Assembly (NCBI GenBank): GCA_031291795.1
Contig: JARLIJ010000136.1
Span: 1 to 44,166 of the forward strand
Origin: Acetobacteraceae bacterium
Lineage (GTDB): Bacteria > Pseudomonadota > Alphaproteobacteria > Acetobacterales > Acetobacteraceae
Reading direction: 5' to 3'
Length of the DNA: 44,166 bases
Positions 9,365-19,210 of the stretch are shown piece by piece. The position numbers were made by a program, and so were the translations under genes. The first letter of the stretch is position 1. Every line of letters starts with the position of its first letter. The notes beneath the pieces were generated by a model. The model was not told where the DNA came from. It saw only the letters and a list, made by a program, of their open reading frames with translations, and searched no databases.

Positions 9365-10110
9365 GGCGCAGTCTCCTTGTCGCAATCGGGACATGACGGG
9401 GTAGTCGCTGGCAGGGCACGGCGCTGCAGGTTGGCGAGGCGGGCTTCCAGGAAGTCGATGCGGTCGATCAGCACGGACAGCGCCTCACCCACCGGATCGG
9501 GCATCAGGTGATGTTCCAGGTCGATGCGGCCATCGATCCGCCGACGTTCCTGCGGGTCGCGCACGATGCGACCGGGAATGCCGACGACGGTCATGCCGGG
9601 CGGCACTTCTTCGATGACCACGGAGTTCGCGCCGATCCGCGCATTGGCACCGATCCTGATGGGACCCAGTATCTTTGCACCGGCGCCGACGAGGACACCG
9701 CTGTCCAGCGTAGGGTGGCGCTTGCCGGGGGACCAGCTGGTGCCACCGAGTGTGACGCCGTGGTAGAGGGTGACGTCGTTGCCGATCTGGGCGGTTTCGC
9801 CGATCACCACGCCGGCGCCGTGGTCGATAAAGAGTCGCTGGCCGATCTGGGCGCCGGGATGGATGTCAACATTTGTAACGACACGCGCCCACCAGGACAG
9901 TACGCGCGCAGAGAACCGCCAGCCGCGACGCCAGAGCCGATGCGCCACGCGATGCATCAGCACCGCGTGGACGCCGGGATAGGTGATCAAGATCTCGACC
10001 GTATGGCGTGCCGCGGGATCACGCGCACGCACGCAACCGACATCCCCGCGCAAGCTGGCCCACAATCCGGGTGGTCGGTCCGCCTGCGCGTGCATGACCG
10101 CGGACAACAT
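9361..10110 (-). CDS. cysE: Serine O-acetyltransferase
   Basis: 249 residues. CysE acetylates serine with acetyl-CoA, the committed step of cysteine synthesis. In nif clusters it supplies the cysteine consumed by NifS. The N-terminal helical part is followed by a left-handed beta-helix with hexapeptide repeats, including [19 protein letters not shown] and [15 protein letters not shown], the latter carrying the acetyltransferase active-site region. ATG 10110 is 5 bp after the nifS stop, while the longer in-frame extension lies inside nifS. The start could instead be ATG 10095. The stop overlaps nifW. Confidence 0.94.
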   Translation of the reverse strand: MLSAVMHAQADRPPGLWASLRGDVGCVRARDPAARHTVEILITYPGVHAVLMHRVAHRLWRRGWRFSARVLSWWARVVTNVDIHPGAQIGQRLFIDHGAGVVIGETAQIGNDVTLYHGVTLGGTSWSPGKRHPTLDSGVLVGAGAKILGPIRIGANARIGANSVVIEEVPPGMTVVGIPGRIVRDPQERRRIDGRIDLEHHLMPDPVGEALSVLIDRIDFLEARLANLQRRALPATTPSCPDCDKETAP

Positions 10111-10115
10111 CGTGG

Positions 10116-11312
10116 TCAGGCGTAGGTCGGTTCGAACGCTGCCTGCTGGCCCGCCTTCCAGAACGGCGAAAGCGCGCGCAGCTTCTCCACCACCGTCGGC
10201 ATCGCGTCCAGCACGCGATCCACATCGTCGTCGCTGCTTTCGCGCGAGAACGAGAACCGGATCGCGCCATGCGCCGCGGTGTACGGCACTTTCATGGCTC
10301 GCAGCACGTGGGACGGTTCCAACGACCCCGACGTGCAGGCCGAACCGGACGAGCACGCGATACCCGCCTTGTTCAGCAGAAGCAGGATGCCTTCGCCTTC
10401 GATGAACTCGAAGGCAATGTTGGCTGTGTTCGGCAGGCGGTTTTCCGTATCGCCGGTCACGAAGGCATTGCCGATGCGCTGCAGCAGGCCTTTCTCCAGG
10501 CGGTCGCGCAGCGCCTTCACGCGGGTCTGCTCGTCATGCATGTGTTCAAGCGCAAGTTCCGCCGCAACACCCAGGCCGATGATGCCGGGTGCATTTTCCG
10601 TGCTGGCGCGACGCCCGCGCTCCTGGTGTCCGCCGCGCAGCAGCGGACGCAACCGCACACCTCGGCGGACGTAGAGCGCGCCGATGCCTTTGGGAGCATG
10701 CAGCTTGTGGCCGGACAGCGACAGCAGGTCGATTTCCGAGGTCTTCAGGTCGATCGGCACCTTACCGACGGCTTGCACCGCATCGGTGTGGAACAACGCA
10801 CCGGCTTCATGCGCGAGGTCTGCGAGTTGCTCTACCGGGAAGATCGTGCCGGTTTCGTTATTGGCCCACATGATCGAGACAATGGCGGTTTTGGGACTGA
10901 GCGCCTTGCGGTAGGCATCTATGTCAAGGCGGCCGCGGCTGTCGACGGGTGTATAGAACACCTTGGTGCCGCGGGTCTTCTGCAGCCACTGGCAGAGCGC
11001 GAGAACGGCTGGGTGCTCGACCGTCGACGTCACGATTTCGTCACGGCCTGGCTGGGTTTCCAGCGCCGAAAGCAGCGCGGTGTTGTCCGATTCCGTACCG
11101 CTTCCGGTATAGACGATCTCGTGATCGAATTCGGTTCCGAGCAGCGCCTGGAGTTGCTGGCGGGCACGCTTCAGAGCGGCGCCAACCTCGGAGCCGAATG
11201 CGTGCATGGAGGAGGCGTTGCCGAACTGCTCCGTGAAGAACGGCAGCATGGCGCTGACGACTTTTGGATCGACCCGGGTCGTGGCATTGTTGTCGAGGTA
11301 AACCGGTCGCAT
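10116..11312 (-). CDS. nifS: NifS cysteine desulfurase
   Basis: 398 residues, a PLP-dependent class V aminotransferase-fold enzyme that releases sulfur from cysteine for Fe-S cluster assembly on NifU. Visible marks are the N-terminal [12 protein letters not shown], the PLP lysine in [12 protein letters not shown], and the catalytic cysteine region [17 protein letters not shown] of the NifS/IscS group I type. ATG 11312 has AAGGAGG upstream and follows nifU by 11 bp; the upstream in-frame extension overlaps nifU and is rejected. It is followed at once by cysE. Confidence 0.96.
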   Translation of the reverse strand: MRPVYLDNNATTRVDPKVVSAMLPFFTEQFGNASSMHAFGSEVGAALKRARQQLQALLGTEFDHEIVYTGSGTESDNTALLSALETQPGRDEIVTSTVEHPAVLALCQWLQKTRGTKVFYTPVDSRGRLDIDAYRKALSPKTAIVSIMWANNETGTIFPVEQLADLAHEAGALFHTDAVQAVGKVPIDLKTSEIDLLSLSGHKLHAPKGIGALYVRRGVRLRPLLRGGHQERGRRASTENAPGIIGLGVAAELALEHMHDEQTRVKALRDRLEKGLLQRIGNAFVTGDTENRLPNTANIAFEFIEGEGILLLLNKAGIACSSGSACTSGSLEPSHVLRAMKVPYTAAHGAIRFSFSRESSDDDVDRVLDAMPTVVEKLRALSPFWKAGQQAAFEPTYA

Positions 11313-11323
11313 CGCAGCCTCCT

Positions 11324-12247
11324 TCAGTGGCCGGGGGGAACGGGAATAACGCGCAGCGGACGGCCCAGCTTGGTGGCCAGCCGCTCCTGGATCCCGCCGA
11401 TCGTAACGCTTGCCGCCTGGCACCCGACGCAGGCACCGGAGAGACGGACCATGACGCGGTCGCCATCTACGTCGACCAGTTCGCAGTCACCGCCGTCGGC
11501 TTTCAGGTAGGGACGCAGTTCCTCGATCGCGGCTTCGATGATGCGAATCCGCTGCAGCAATGTCATCTGGGGCTTGGCGGTGGTCAGCGGCGATGACTTC
11601 ACCCGCTCGCGACGCTGCGGAAGCGCTGCCCGGGCCGGATCAAAGGCGAGCGCGGCATCGATCTCACCGGCAGCAACCATGTCGGCGTTGACGCGGGCTA
11701 GCACCGATTCAACGCTCTCCACGCAGGTGCCGCAGCTTCCGGTCGCCTTGGTGAAGTGCGTCACCTGCTCCATCGTCGTCAGCTTGTTGACCCGGATGGC
11801 GCGCTCCACCATGCCTTCGTCCACGCCGAAGCACTTGCAGAGCAGCGCCCCTTCCTCGTGATCGTCTTCCCAGGTGTCGCCTTTGTAGTTTGCGATGGCC
11901 GCGCGCAGGGCTTCGTAACCCATGACCGAACAATGCATCTTCTCGGGTGGCAGCCCGCCAAGGAAGTCTGCGATGTCCTGGTTGGTCAGTTCCAGTGCTT
12001 CCGTCACTGTCTTCCCGATAATCAGTTCGGTGAGCGCAGACGACGACGCGATCGCCGATCCGCAGCCAAACGTCTGGAACTTTGCCGCGAGGATGATTTC
12101 GGTGTCCTGCTCTACCTTCAGCATCAGCCGGAGCGCGTCACCGCAGGAGATCGCGCCGACATCGCCGACGCCGTTGGCATCTTCCAGGACACCGGCGTTC
12201 TTCGGGTTGTAGAAGTATTCCTTGACCTTGTCGGTATAATCCCACAT
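11324..12247 (-). CDS. nifU: NifU Fe-S cluster scaffold
   Basis: 307 residues in the full three-domain NifU form. The N-terminal IscU-like scaffold has C35, C62 and C106. The central domain with a permanent [2Fe-2S] cluster has C137-x-C139 and C172-x2-C175 (LLCKCFG, GSCGTC). The C-terminal Nfu domain has C273-x2-C276 (GACVGC). It assembles transient [4Fe-4S] clusters with NifS and delivers them to NifH and to the NifB pathway. It lies 12 bp after the iscA-type gene and 11 bp before nifS. Confidence 0.97.
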   Translation of the reverse strand: MWDYTDKVKEYFYNPKNAGVLEDANGVGDVGAISCGDALRLMLKVEQDTEIILAAKFQTFGCGSAIASSSALTELIIGKTVTEALELTNQDIADFLGGLPPEKMHCSVMGYEALRAAIANYKGDTWEDDHEEGALLCKCFGVDEGMVERAIRVNKLTTMEQVTHFTKATGSCGTCVESVESVLARVNADMVAAGEIDAALAFDPARAALPQRRERVKSSPLTTAKPQMTLLQRIRIIEAAIEELRPYLKADGGDCELVDVDGDRVMVRLSGACVGCQAASVTIGGIQERLATKLGRPLRVIPVPPGH

Positions 12248-12259
12248 GGCGCTGTTCCC

Positions 12260-12580
12260 TCAGCCGAACGACTTGCCGCAAGAGCACTTGGAGGCGGCAT
12301 TCGGGTTGTTGAACGTAAAGCCTGAATTCTCCAGGCCGACGACGAAGTCTACAGTCGTTCCCTTGATGTGAGGTTCGCTGGCAGCATCGACAAAGACCCG
12401 AACGTCGCCGTGCTCGATGATGACGTCGTCGGGCGCCGGATCACGCACCAGGCCCATCGAATATTTCAGGCCCGCGCAACCGCCGGACTGCACCATAATG
12501 CGCAACCCCTGAACATCGGACTGGGCGCCGCTCATCGCGGTGCGCACTGCGTTGATAGCGCTGTCTGTGAGATTGATCAT
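12260..12580 (-). CDS. IscA/HesB-type iron-sulfur carrier of the nif operon
   Basis: 106 residues with the A-type carrier layout: a conserved Cys in SGGCAGLKY and the C-terminal pair in CSCGKSFG. Such proteins accept Fe-S clusters from NifU/IscU-type scaffolds and hand them to targets; the nif-linked member is often called IscA-nif. ATG 12580 (MINLTD) is preferred, with an in-frame GTG one codon upstream as the alternative. It is the first gene after the sigma-54 promoter at 12616-12631 and heads the iscA-nifUS-cysE-nifW operon. Confidence 0.92.
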   Translation of the reverse strand: MINLTDSAINAVRTAMSGAQSDVQGLRIMVQSGGCAGLKYSMGLVRDPAPDDVIIEHGDVRVFVDAASEPHIKGTTVDFVVGLENSGFTFNNPNAASKCSCGKSFG

Positions 12581-12615
12581 CACGGCACCCCGTTTTTGCT
12601 GGTATGGCAGTACAC

Positions 12616-12631
12616 AGCAAAAGGTGTGCCA
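12616..12631 (-). promoter_or_regulatory. Sigma-54 promoter of the iscA-nifUS operon
   Basis: Minus-strand sequence TGGCACACCTTTTGCT matches the RpoN consensus with correct GG/GC spacing. It ends 35 bases before the iscA-type ATG. It is about as close to the consensus as the nifH promoter, so nifUS need not depend on read-through from nifQ. Confidence 0.9.
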
Positions 12632-12689
12632 ACAGAATATGGCTCAGAACCTGGAAGTTTTTGATAGTTGTGCGTCGGAGACACGACGA

Positions 12690-12705
12690 TGTTGCAACCC
12701 CGACA
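12690..12705. promoter_or_regulatory. NifA upstream activator site for iscA-nifUS
   Basis: A perfect TGT-N10-ACA box (TGTTGCAACCCCGACA), centred about 68 bp upstream of the -24 element of the iscA promoter and just downstream of the nifQ stop. Confidence 0.8.
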
Positions 12706-12722
12706 ATGCAAAGCCGACAGTG

Positions 12723-13340
12723 TCAGGCCGCAAGCTCGGCTGTGCGGCGAGTCTGGGCGAGCAGGCTCTCTCCGCCCTCCTCCCCGAAGCAATGGTCGAA
12801 ATCGTCACATTCCGCGCAACTCGGTGCCGCACACAGCAGGAAGCCGTCGTCGCGGCAAATCGTCCGGTAGAAGAATTTCTTCCACTTCATATCCGCCCGG
12901 TTGCGCTCCGCCAGCGGCTCGAAGTGACGCATTAGCATCCAGCCGAGTTCACGTCTGTTGCGAAACCCAAGATCCTGCCAGAGATGATTCGGCCGCATGC
13001 AACGCCGCGCCACCATGTCGGCAAGCCGACACTGAAACGGCGTGCCGTGCGTAGTACTGCGACGGAGGAGGTCCCGCAGACAGGCCTCATCATCGGCCGC
13101 CGCCGAACAGACCTGGCCACGCAGGCGTGCAAACATGGACGCGGCGTGCGGGAACAAGCCCGATGCCAGGTCGGCCAGAACGTCACCATCCAAGCCGACC
13201 GCATCGATCACGCGATGCCTGCCGGCTTCCGACTCCCATAGCGACAATGCCAGGATCGAGGCCGTCACATGTGCATCGAAACCATCGCAGCCCAGGTCGG
13301 GTTCGGCAGTCAGCCACGCGTAGATGTCGGTGGGCTGCAT
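12723..13340 (-). CDS. nifQ: NifQ, molybdenum donor for FeMo-cofactor synthesis
   Basis: 205 residues. NifQ is an Fe-S protein that carries a Mo-Fe-S cluster and provides molybdenum to the NifEN/NifH stage of FeMo-co assembly. The diagnostic C-terminal motif C-x4-C-x2-C-x5-C is present (CAAPSCAECDDFDHC). The middle part (RPNHLWQDLGFRNRRELGWMLMRHFEPLA) also matches the family. It is the last gene of the nifHDKENX operon, 12 bp after fdxB. No strong terminator follows it. Confidence 0.95.
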   Translation of the reverse strand: MQPTDIYAWLTAEPDLGCDGFDAHVTASILALSLWESEAGRHRVIDAVGLDGDVLADLASGLFPHAASMFARLRGQVCSAAADDEACLRDLLRRSTTHGTPFQCRLADMVARRCMRPNHLWQDLGFRNRRELGWMLMRHFEPLAERNRADMKWKKFFYRTICRDDGFLLCAAPSCAECDDFDHCFGEEGGESLLAQTRRTAELAA

Positions 13341-13352
13341 GGCGTGTCTCCT

Positions 13353-13637
13353 TCAGGCGGCTGGCCCGTGGCTCTGGGCATTGGTCGGGCAAACCCTGGC
13401 GCAGGCCGCACACCCGATGCAGGCGCCGATATCCTGCATGACCATCACCTTGCGCTCGATCTCATCGTCGTCGCTGTCAAGATCCACCACTTCGCCGTCG
13501 TCATCGATACCACGCAGCGTCATCACACCACGGCCGCAAACCTTGAAGCATCGGCCGCAGCCGATACAGGTCTTCGCATCGATGGCCAGCAGATATTGTG
13601 GCTGCCACTCTCGGCCATCTCGTGTTGCCTGGATCAT
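13353..13637 (-). CDS. fdxB: Nif-specific ferredoxin III (FdxB)
   Basis: 94 residues, a bacterial-type ferredoxin with two cluster motifs, C-x2-C-x2-C-x3-C (CIGCGRCFKVC) and C-x2-C-x2-C-x3-CP (CIGCAACARVCP). An acidic insertion of about 25 residues lies between them, as in the nif-specific ferredoxin III family. It is a candidate electron donor for nitrogenase or for cofactor synthesis. Its ATG overlaps the stop of the preceding small gene (ATGA), indicating coupled translation. nifQ follows 12 bp later. Confidence 0.93.
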   Translation of the reverse strand: MIQATRDGREWQPQYLLAIDAKTCIGCGRCFKVCGRGVMTLRGIDDDGEVVDLDSDDDEIERKVMVMQDIGACIGCAACARVCPTNAQSHGPAA

Positions 13638-13840
13638 GATGCCAACGCCTCCAATCGCTTCAATTCAGCGCGCTTCGCCGTAAGTTCCGCAAAAATGGCG
13701 TGCGCGCGAGAGGCGACTTCGGGAATGCGCTCCCAGTCCTTCGGCAGCTCTTCCGACAGATCATGCAGGTCCATCTTGGCCGAGGTCGCCTTGGACGACA
13801 GCTTCTTCAGTTCTGCTTTCAGTGTTTCGACGTCGCTCAT
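13634..13840 (-). CDS. Small Rop-like nif-associated protein (CCE_0567 type)
   Basis: 68 residues, almost entirely predicted helix, with the charged start SDVETLKAELKKLSSKATSAKMDLHDL and a second helix AHAIFAELTAKRAELKRLEAL. This is the helical-hairpin, Rop-like family found beside nifX and DUF269 genes; its function is unknown and a metal-binding role has been suggested. It lies 11 bp after the DUF269 gene and overlaps fdxB by four bases. Placement inside the nifENX transcript supports a role in cofactor handling, but that is inference. Confidence 0.88.
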   Translation of the reverse strand: MSDVETLKAELKKLSSKATSAKMDLHDLSEELPKDWERIPEVASRAHAIFAELTAKRAELKRLEALAS

Positions 13841-13851
13841 CGACTCGGTCC

Positions 13852-14310
13852 TTATTCGCGGGCCAGTTCAGGATGGGCCTCTATCATCGCGACGGCCTGG
13901 GCCGCGTGCTTCATGCCGTCGGCGGCAAGTGCGGACAGGTCCTCGAACCCGAAGCGATGCACATCACGCAGCGTCCGGGAAAATACAACCAGTCGTCCCG
14001 CAAGCAGGACGACGCGGCCGAACCCCTCATGGCTCATGTTCATCATAGGCGTCGCAATCACGCCAGTGGCGCGCTCGATCGCAAGGCCGACTGCCTGGTA
14101 GAAGGTCTCAACACGCCCGAGCGTATCCGGGTCCGGATCGCCAATGATCGGAATCAGGCGCCGCTCGGCTTTCGTAATAATGTATTCCTTCAGCAATGTT
14201 GTGTCAGACTTGCGATCCCAGGCCCCGAATGCATCTTCCGCCCGAATGCGGCCGACGAGGCATTGCAGGAACGGCGTCGTCATCGGATCGGCGGCGATCG
14301 TATCGCTCAC
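13852..14310 (-). CDS. NifX-associated protein (DUF269)
   Basis: 152 residues, matching the DUF269 family that nearly always follows nifX. Its function is unknown but its position implies a part in FeMo-co precursor handling. The conserved stretches seen are FLQCLVGRIRAEDAFGAWD and FGRVVLLAGRLVVFSRTLRDVHRFGF. The start is GTG 14310, with GAGGAG at a good distance and only 4 bp after the nifX stop. An in-frame ATG at 14283 (MTTPFLQ) is a weaker alternative. Confidence 0.93.
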   Translation of the reverse strand: MSDTIAADPMTTPFLQCLVGRIRAEDAFGAWDRKSDTTLLKEYIITKAERRLIPIIGDPDPDTLGRVETFYQAVGLAIERATGVIATPMMNMSHEGFGRVVLLAGRLVVFSRTLRDVHRFGFEDLSALAADGMKHAAQAVAMIEAHPELARE

Positions 14311-14314
14311 GGTG

Positions 14315-14788
14315 TTACTCCTCGTCCAGGAAATCCATGGAGCGCGTGGCCTTCGCGCCCATCACCTTGCGCAACCAGGGCGGCGGATTGCCGACCATCA
14401 TGGCTTGCACGCGGCTGATGATATCGTCGATCGGCTCCGGCTTTGACAACTTGACCGGATGAATGTGTGCACTAACGACTTTCGCTGCGGCCGGCCCACC
14501 GATTGCTAGCACGAACAGCAGATGACAGCCGGCCAGAGCCTCTACCTTGGGGCCAATCCGGTCATCGCCATCCTTGGCGTGCGAACCAGATTCATTTGAA
14601 ACCTCCCCGAAGCTCACAGCCTCGACGAAGCGGTGTTCCGTCGGCGTGATGTCGTACACGGCAAAACGACGGGCCGACCCAAAATGAGCATTCAGGCTCT
14701 TAAGATCCTGGGTGGCCACGGCGATACGCAGCCGCAACCCGGCAGCGGGCTCTCCAGGTTCAATGAGCTGCAGACGTTGCGCCAGCAT
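14315..14788 (-). CDS. nifX: NifX, FeMo-co precursor carrier
   Basis: 157 residues with one NifX/NifB C-terminal-type domain (LRIAVATQDLKSLNAHFGSARRFAVYDI), the fold that binds NifB-co and later FeMo-co precursors. It shuttles the precursor between NifB and NifEN. ATG 14788 has GAGGAG upstream and overlaps the end of nifN by 29 bp in another frame, so translation is likely coupled. The in-frame ATG ten codons upstream has no comparable ribosome site. Confidence 0.94.
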   Translation of the reverse strand: MLAQRLQLIEPGEPAAGLRLRIAVATQDLKSLNAHFGSARRFAVYDITPTEHRFVEAVSFGEVSNESGSHAKDGDDRIGPKVEALAGCHLLFVLAIGGPAAAKVVSAHIHPVKLSKPEPIDDIISRVQAMMVGNPPPWLRKVMGAKATRSMDFLDEE

Positions 14789-16148
14789 GGCGAATCTCCT
14801 CGATGATCGGCTTGGCATGCACGAAGTCCTCGGGCGCGTGGCTGTGCAGACCAGACAGCATGATGTTGGCGACTTCGAAGATCAGGTTGCGAGTACCACG
14901 ATACCCCACAGTGCAACGATGCATCGGGCCGAGACGATCGAACACCGGAAAGCCCGCGCGCAACAGTGGGATGCCGAGACGCTCGCTGGCCTGACGGCCG
15001 TGGCTGTGGGTAACAAGCAGGTCGGCCCCAGCCGCGGAAGCGCTATCCTCGAAGTCGAGCAGATCACCGACAACGACGCGCCCTGTCGGGACATTGGCCA
15101 ACAGCGGCGAGTTGGCGGTAGTCGACACAGCGGTTACAACGTCGGCGCCCATCGACGTGAAGAAACTCGCGAGACCGGTCAGAAGGTCTGGATCAGCACC
15201 GATCGCAATGCGCTTGCTCCCGAAATGGAAATGCCCATCGAGCATCGCGTCAAGCAGCTGGCTGCGCTGGCGACGCAACCGAGCGGGCGCGGTACGATCG
15301 GAGATTTCCGAGAGCAACGCAACGAAGTCGTCCGACGGTCCAAGGCCGGTCAGGGTCGGCAGCACCGTGGACGGTACGCCCGTTCGTGCTGCGAGGTGTT
15401 CGGCGGGCTCACGCATATGCTCGCCGATAGCGATGGTGTGACGCGCTCGGCCCATCCGCGAAATTGCGTCGACGGAGGTGCCGCCGAACGTCGTCGGAAT
15501 ATAGTGGTCGGGCACCGTACCATCCAGCGAGCCCGACACATCCGGCAGAACCACCGGAACCAGGCCGAAGGACTCAACGGTATCGACGATCCATTCAATG
15601 TCCCCGGGTGTCTGATGCACGCCAGGCAGGATGTTGACCTGCTGATACAACGGCACACTGGGACCATGCGGTTCCACGATCTCATCGACGATGGCAGTGA
15701 CAGCTTTCGACCAACCATCCTCCAACGCACCAGCAAAATCGGGTGTCTTCGCCAGCACAATCCGCACATTCTGAAGTTCCGGGCGTCGAGCAACAATCAG
15801 TTTCAGGTCGCCGGCAGTGTCTTCTCCCCGGGTTTCCATCAGGGCGGTCGTTGCGACCCCGATAAATCGGGGCTTCATGCGCTTGGTCAGGTTGAGAAGT
15901 GCCTCCTCCAGGTGCTCGGCGCCGCCCATGACCGTTGCAACCTCATCGATCGCCGTGGTCTGCATCGGGATCGCTTCCTTGGTGTGACGAACGGTCAACA
16001 CCAGGGCGAAGGACGTGCAGCCTTGCGATCCATGGAGCAGCGGCACGCAGCCGGCAATTCCCAGATACGCGAGCGCTGCCCCGAGTGGGGTGGAGGATTT
16101 CAGCGGGTTGGTAGCGAGGCTTTTCCGCGCGTGGATGATTTCGGCCAT
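14760..16148 (-). CDS. nifN: NifN, FeMo-co scaffold beta subunit
   Basis: 462 residues, homologous to NifK. With NifE it forms the tetramer on which the NifB product is matured by addition of Mo and homocitrate. The NifK-like start region SLATNPLKSSTPLGAALAYLGI is clear, with C34 and C44 (HGSQGCTSF) in P-cluster-equivalent positions. ATG 16148 lies 7 bp after nifE. A longer in-frame frame overlapping nifE is rejected. Its 3' end overlaps nifX. Confidence 0.96.
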   Translation of the reverse strand: MAEIIHARKSLATNPLKSSTPLGAALAYLGIAGCVPLLHGSQGCTSFALVLTVRHTKEAIPMQTTAIDEVATVMGGAEHLEEALLNLTKRMKPRFIGVATTALMETRGEDTAGDLKLIVARRPELQNVRIVLAKTPDFAGALEDGWSKAVTAIVDEIVEPHGPSVPLYQQVNILPGVHQTPGDIEWIVDTVESFGLVPVVLPDVSGSLDGTVPDHYIPTTFGGTSVDAISRMGRARHTIAIGEHMREPAEHLAARTGVPSTVLPTLTGLGPSDDFVALLSEISDRTAPARLRRQRSQLLDAMLDGHFHFGSKRIAIGADPDLLTGLASFFTSMGADVVTAVSTTANSPLLANVPTGRVVVGDLLDFEDSASAAGADLLVTHSHGRQASERLGIPLLRAGFPVFDRLGPMHRCTVGYRGTRNLIFEVANIMLSGLHSHAPEDFVHAKPIIEEIRHAGATSAAH

Positions 16149-16155
16149 GACACCC

Positions 16156-17589
16156 TCAGCAGGCAGTTTCCAGCAGAGTCGAGCGTTCCGTATCCCGATC
16201 GGTTGCTTCCCAGGGGGCCGGGCGACGCAGTTCCTGCCAGACAGGATTGACGATCGCCCTGTGCAGTTCGGATACCAGCTCCACCATTCCGTCGTAACCG
16301 GCATAGGCGTTGTGGCGTTCCTGGTTGATGTCGAGCCATGGCGTGCGCGCCTTAAGGGCCACGAACTGGGAGCGGCCGCCCGACAGCATGATGTCCGCAT
16401 CGCCACGCTTAAGTTGCGCGTACATCTCGCGTGGGGGAATGCTGTCGACCATGTGTGCGTCGCCGCCCATCAGCGCCTTGATCTTGTCCTTGTCATTGTC
16501 GGTCGATTTACGGACGGACGTGCTGACGATCTCCATGCCGATCTCTTGCAAGGCGGCGACGATCGACCAGGACTTTACGCCCCCGGTATAGAGCAAGACC
16601 CGCTTGCCCTTCAGGGCTGCTCGGTAAGGCTCGATGCGAGCCCAGGCGCGGGCTTCCTCAGCGGCGATCAGGTCTTCAGTGCGGGGGGTCAAGGACGTGT
16701 TGGCGCCGCGTTCCACCAGCATGCGCGCCATGATACGCAACGAATCGGAGGTGTCGCTGATTCCATAGAAGGAACCTTCGAAATAGGGAATGCCGAACCT
16801 CTCCTGCATCTTGCGTGCGACATTGATCAGAGCCGTGGAGCAGACCATCATGTTAAGGCGGACGCGATGCGAGGACGCGACCTCACGATACCGCGCATCG
16901 CCAGTCACGCATGAATGTACGCGAATACCGAGGTGATCGAGCAACGGCCGAACCTGCCACAGCTCACCCGACAGGTTGTATTCGCCCAGGATGTTGACGT
17001 CTGTGTCCGTGATGATGTCGGGCTCTATCGTTCCGATAACGTGATCGATAAGCGCTTCGCCCGCGAGCTTGTTGCCGAGGTTCTTGGACCCGGCGAAGCC
17101 GGGTGCGTTGATTGGAATGCAGGGGACCCCGAGCTTGGCGGTTGCGTGCTTGCAGACTGCCTCTATGTCATCGCCGATGACCGCCGGAACACAGGTGGCA
17201 TAGACGAACACGGCAGGCGGGTCATGGCGCGCGATCGCTTCCTTTATGGCGCGATACAACCGCTTCTCCCCGTTGCCCATGACAATATCCATTTCGGTCA
17301 TGTCGGTCGTGAAGCCGGTTCGGTAAAGGGTCGGCCCGGAGCTGGACGCGTGACGATTGTCCCAGCCATTGCCTTCACACGCGAGCGGGCCGTGCACCAG
17401 GTGTACGACGTCGGTCAGAGGCTGCAACGCTATCTTTGCCCCATCGAAGGCGCAGCCACCAGCCGCCGCTCCGGGCGTGAGCGGCTTGGAACACCCCTTC
17501 TTGCGCTCCTTGGCATCCTTCGCCTGGTTCTTGTCGCAGCCGGACTCGTTGAACACGTCGGCAATTCTGGCCTTCAATGCGTCGGTCAT
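16156..17589 (-). CDS. nifE: NifE, FeMo-co scaffold alpha subunit
   Basis: 477 residues, homologous to NifD and partner of NifN in the FeMo-co assembly scaffold. C46 (GGCAFDGAK), C71 (HGPLACEGN) and C133 (ATCVPAVIGDD) correspond to the NifD P-cluster cysteine positions and here would hold the [4Fe-4S] clusters of NifEN. The N-terminus carries a short Lys/Cys-rich stretch (KDAKERKKGCSKP) typical of NifE. ATG 17589 has GGGAGAG upstream. It follows nifK by 61 bp with no sigma-54 element visible, so it is probably read from nifH. Confidence 0.96.
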   Translation of the reverse strand: MTDALKARIADVFNESGCDKNQAKDAKERKKGCSKPLTPGAAAGGCAFDGAKIALQPLTDVVHLVHGPLACEGNGWDNRHASSSGPTLYRTGFTTDMTEMDIVMGNGEKRLYRAIKEAIARHDPPAVFVYATCVPAVIGDDIEAVCKHATAKLGVPCIPINAPGFAGSKNLGNKLAGEALIDHVIGTIEPDIITDTDVNILGEYNLSGELWQVRPLLDHLGIRVHSCVTGDARYREVASSHRVRLNMMVCSTALINVARKMQERFGIPYFEGSFYGISDTSDSLRIMARMLVERGANTSLTPRTEDLIAAEEARAWARIEPYRAALKGKRVLLYTGGVKSWSIVAALQEIGMEIVSTSVRKSTDNDKDKIKALMGGDAHMVDSIPPREMYAQLKRGDADIMLSGGRSQFVALKARTPWLDINQERHNAYAGYDGMVELVSELHRAIVNPVWQELRRPAPWEATDRDTERSTLLETAC

Positions 17590-17650
17590 GCGAACTCTCC
17601 CGGCAGGGGAAGCAGCTCGCGGGCAGCGATCGCCACCCGCCAGCAACGGG

Positions 17651-19186
17651 TCAGCGCGTCAGATCGTAGGAATAGTCGGTCACGCCCGGCTCGATCGTAT
17701 CATCGTCGAGCTTGTCGAGGATCTTGTCGAGCAGTGTCACCAGCACGCGCAGTCCGCCCTGATATCCCCAGACCGGAAAGCGATGATGGTGATGGCGGTC
17801 GAAGATAGGAAACGCCAAGCGGATCAGGGGCACGTTGCAGTCGCGCTCGAGATACTTGCCGTAGGAGTTGCCGATCAGCAAGTCGACCGGTTCGGTCGCG
17901 AGCAGCGAACGCATGTGCCAAAGATCCTTGCCAGGCCAGACCTGGCATTCGGCGCCGAACGGCGACGATGCGAATAACCCCCGCATCTGCTCCGCCCACG
18001 CCTTGCTCCCGTTGGTTGCCAGGCAGTGGCGCGGTTCGCCGCCGGTCTCCATGATGAAGCGGGCCATGCCATAGACGAAGTCTGGATCGCCGTAGATCGC
18101 ATAGGTCTTGCCGTGCAGCCAGCCCTGGCTGTCGGCCATCGCGTCAATCAGGCGACCACGTTCCTTCTCCAGCGAATCGGGGATCGGCTTGCCGCTGAGT
18201 TCGGAGATGGTCTGAAGCAGTTCGTCTGTACCGGCGACGCCCAGCGGATAGTGCAGGCTTGCAATCTTCTGGCCAAATGCTCCCGCGTATTCCAGGGTCT
18301 TTTGGCTGCAGTATTCCTGCAGTGACAGCGTCGCCTTGGCGTTGATCGCTTCGGCTGTCGCCGCCAGGGAAGTTCCACCGTCATACATGCGGAACTCCCC
18401 GTCCGACGGCGTATCAAACTGGTCGGCGACATCGGACAGGATCGTGTACTCGACGCCCATCTCATCGAGGATGCGCTTGAGCTCGCGGTTGTTGCCGACC
18501 GCGAAGCCGTCGAACCCGGGGATGATGTTGATAGCAGTTCCCGGCGCTGCCGTCTTGCCTTTCCAGAAGTTCTCCAGAATGCCCTTCAGCATGTTGTCGT
18601 AGCCGGTCACATGGCTTCCGACGAAAGCGGGAGTATGGGCAAACGGCACGTCGAAGTCTGCGGGAACAGACCCCTTCTGCTTTGCGGTCGAGATGAACGC
18701 CTGCAGGTCGTCCCCGATGACTTCCGCCATGCAGGTGGTGGAGACGGCGATCATCTTTGGGGAATACAGCGCGTAGGTGTTCGCCAAGCCGTCGATCATA
18801 TTCTGCAGGCCACCAAACACGGCGGCATCCTCGGTCATGGAGGATGAAACGATCGAGGACGGCTCTTTGAAGTGCCGGGAGAGATGGCTGCGGTAATACG
18901 CAACGCAGCCCTGGCTGCCGTGGACGAAGCTCAGCGTCTTCTCGAAGCCGGCGGCAACGAAAACGGCTCCGAGCGGCTGGCAGGCTTTCGCTGGATTGAC
19001 GGTCAGGGACTTGCGCGCGAGGTTCTTCTCACGATAGTCCCAGGACTTTGTCCAATCGGCGACCTTCTGGGTCTCCTCGTTGGACGGCATGCCCTCTTCC
19101 CGTCCCTTGCGTGCGAGCATTTCCCGATACTCCGGCTCGCGGAACAACGGGGCGTGGTCAAGGATTTTATCTGCACTCTGTGGCAT
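17651..19186 (-). CDS. nifK: NifK, nitrogenase MoFe protein beta subunit
   Basis: 511 residues. NifK with NifD forms the alpha2-beta2 MoFe protein that reduces N2. P-cluster cysteines are visible at C69 (KACQPLG), C94 ([13 protein letters not shown]) and C152 ([11 protein letters not shown]). The [13 protein letters not shown] block is fully typical of Mo nitrogenases, and the N-terminal arm of about 60 residues found in Mo-type NifK is present. It follows nifD by 24 bp. Confidence 0.98.
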   Translation of the reverse strand: MPQSADKILDHAPLFREPEYREMLARKGREEGMPSNEETQKVADWTKSWDYREKNLARKSLTVNPAKACQPLGAVFVAAGFEKTLSFVHGSQGCVAYYRSHLSRHFKEPSSIVSSSMTEDAAVFGGLQNMIDGLANTYALYSPKMIAVSTTCMAEVIGDDLQAFISTAKQKGSVPADFDVPFAHTPAFVGSHVTGYDNMLKGILENFWKGKTAAPGTAINIIPGFDGFAVGNNRELKRILDEMGVEYTILSDVADQFDTPSDGEFRMYDGGTSLAATAEAINAKATLSLQEYCSQKTLEYAGAFGQKIASLHYPLGVAGTDELLQTISELSGKPIPDSLEKERGRLIDAMADSQGWLHGKTYAIYGDPDFVYGMARFIMETGGEPRHCLATNGSKAWAEQMRGLFASSPFGAECQVWPGKDLWHMRSLLATEPVDLLIGNSYGKYLERDCNVPLIRLAFPIFDRHHHHRFPVWGYQGGLRVLVTLLDKILDKLDDDTIEPGVTDYSYDLTR

Positions 19187-19210
19187 CGGTCTGATCCTTT
19201 CACTCGCGGC

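Noticed and set aside
12671-12690. A short dyad CGTCG/CGACG as terminator after nifQ
   Set aside because: Only a 5-bp stem with a 6-base loop and no U-run; too weak to call.
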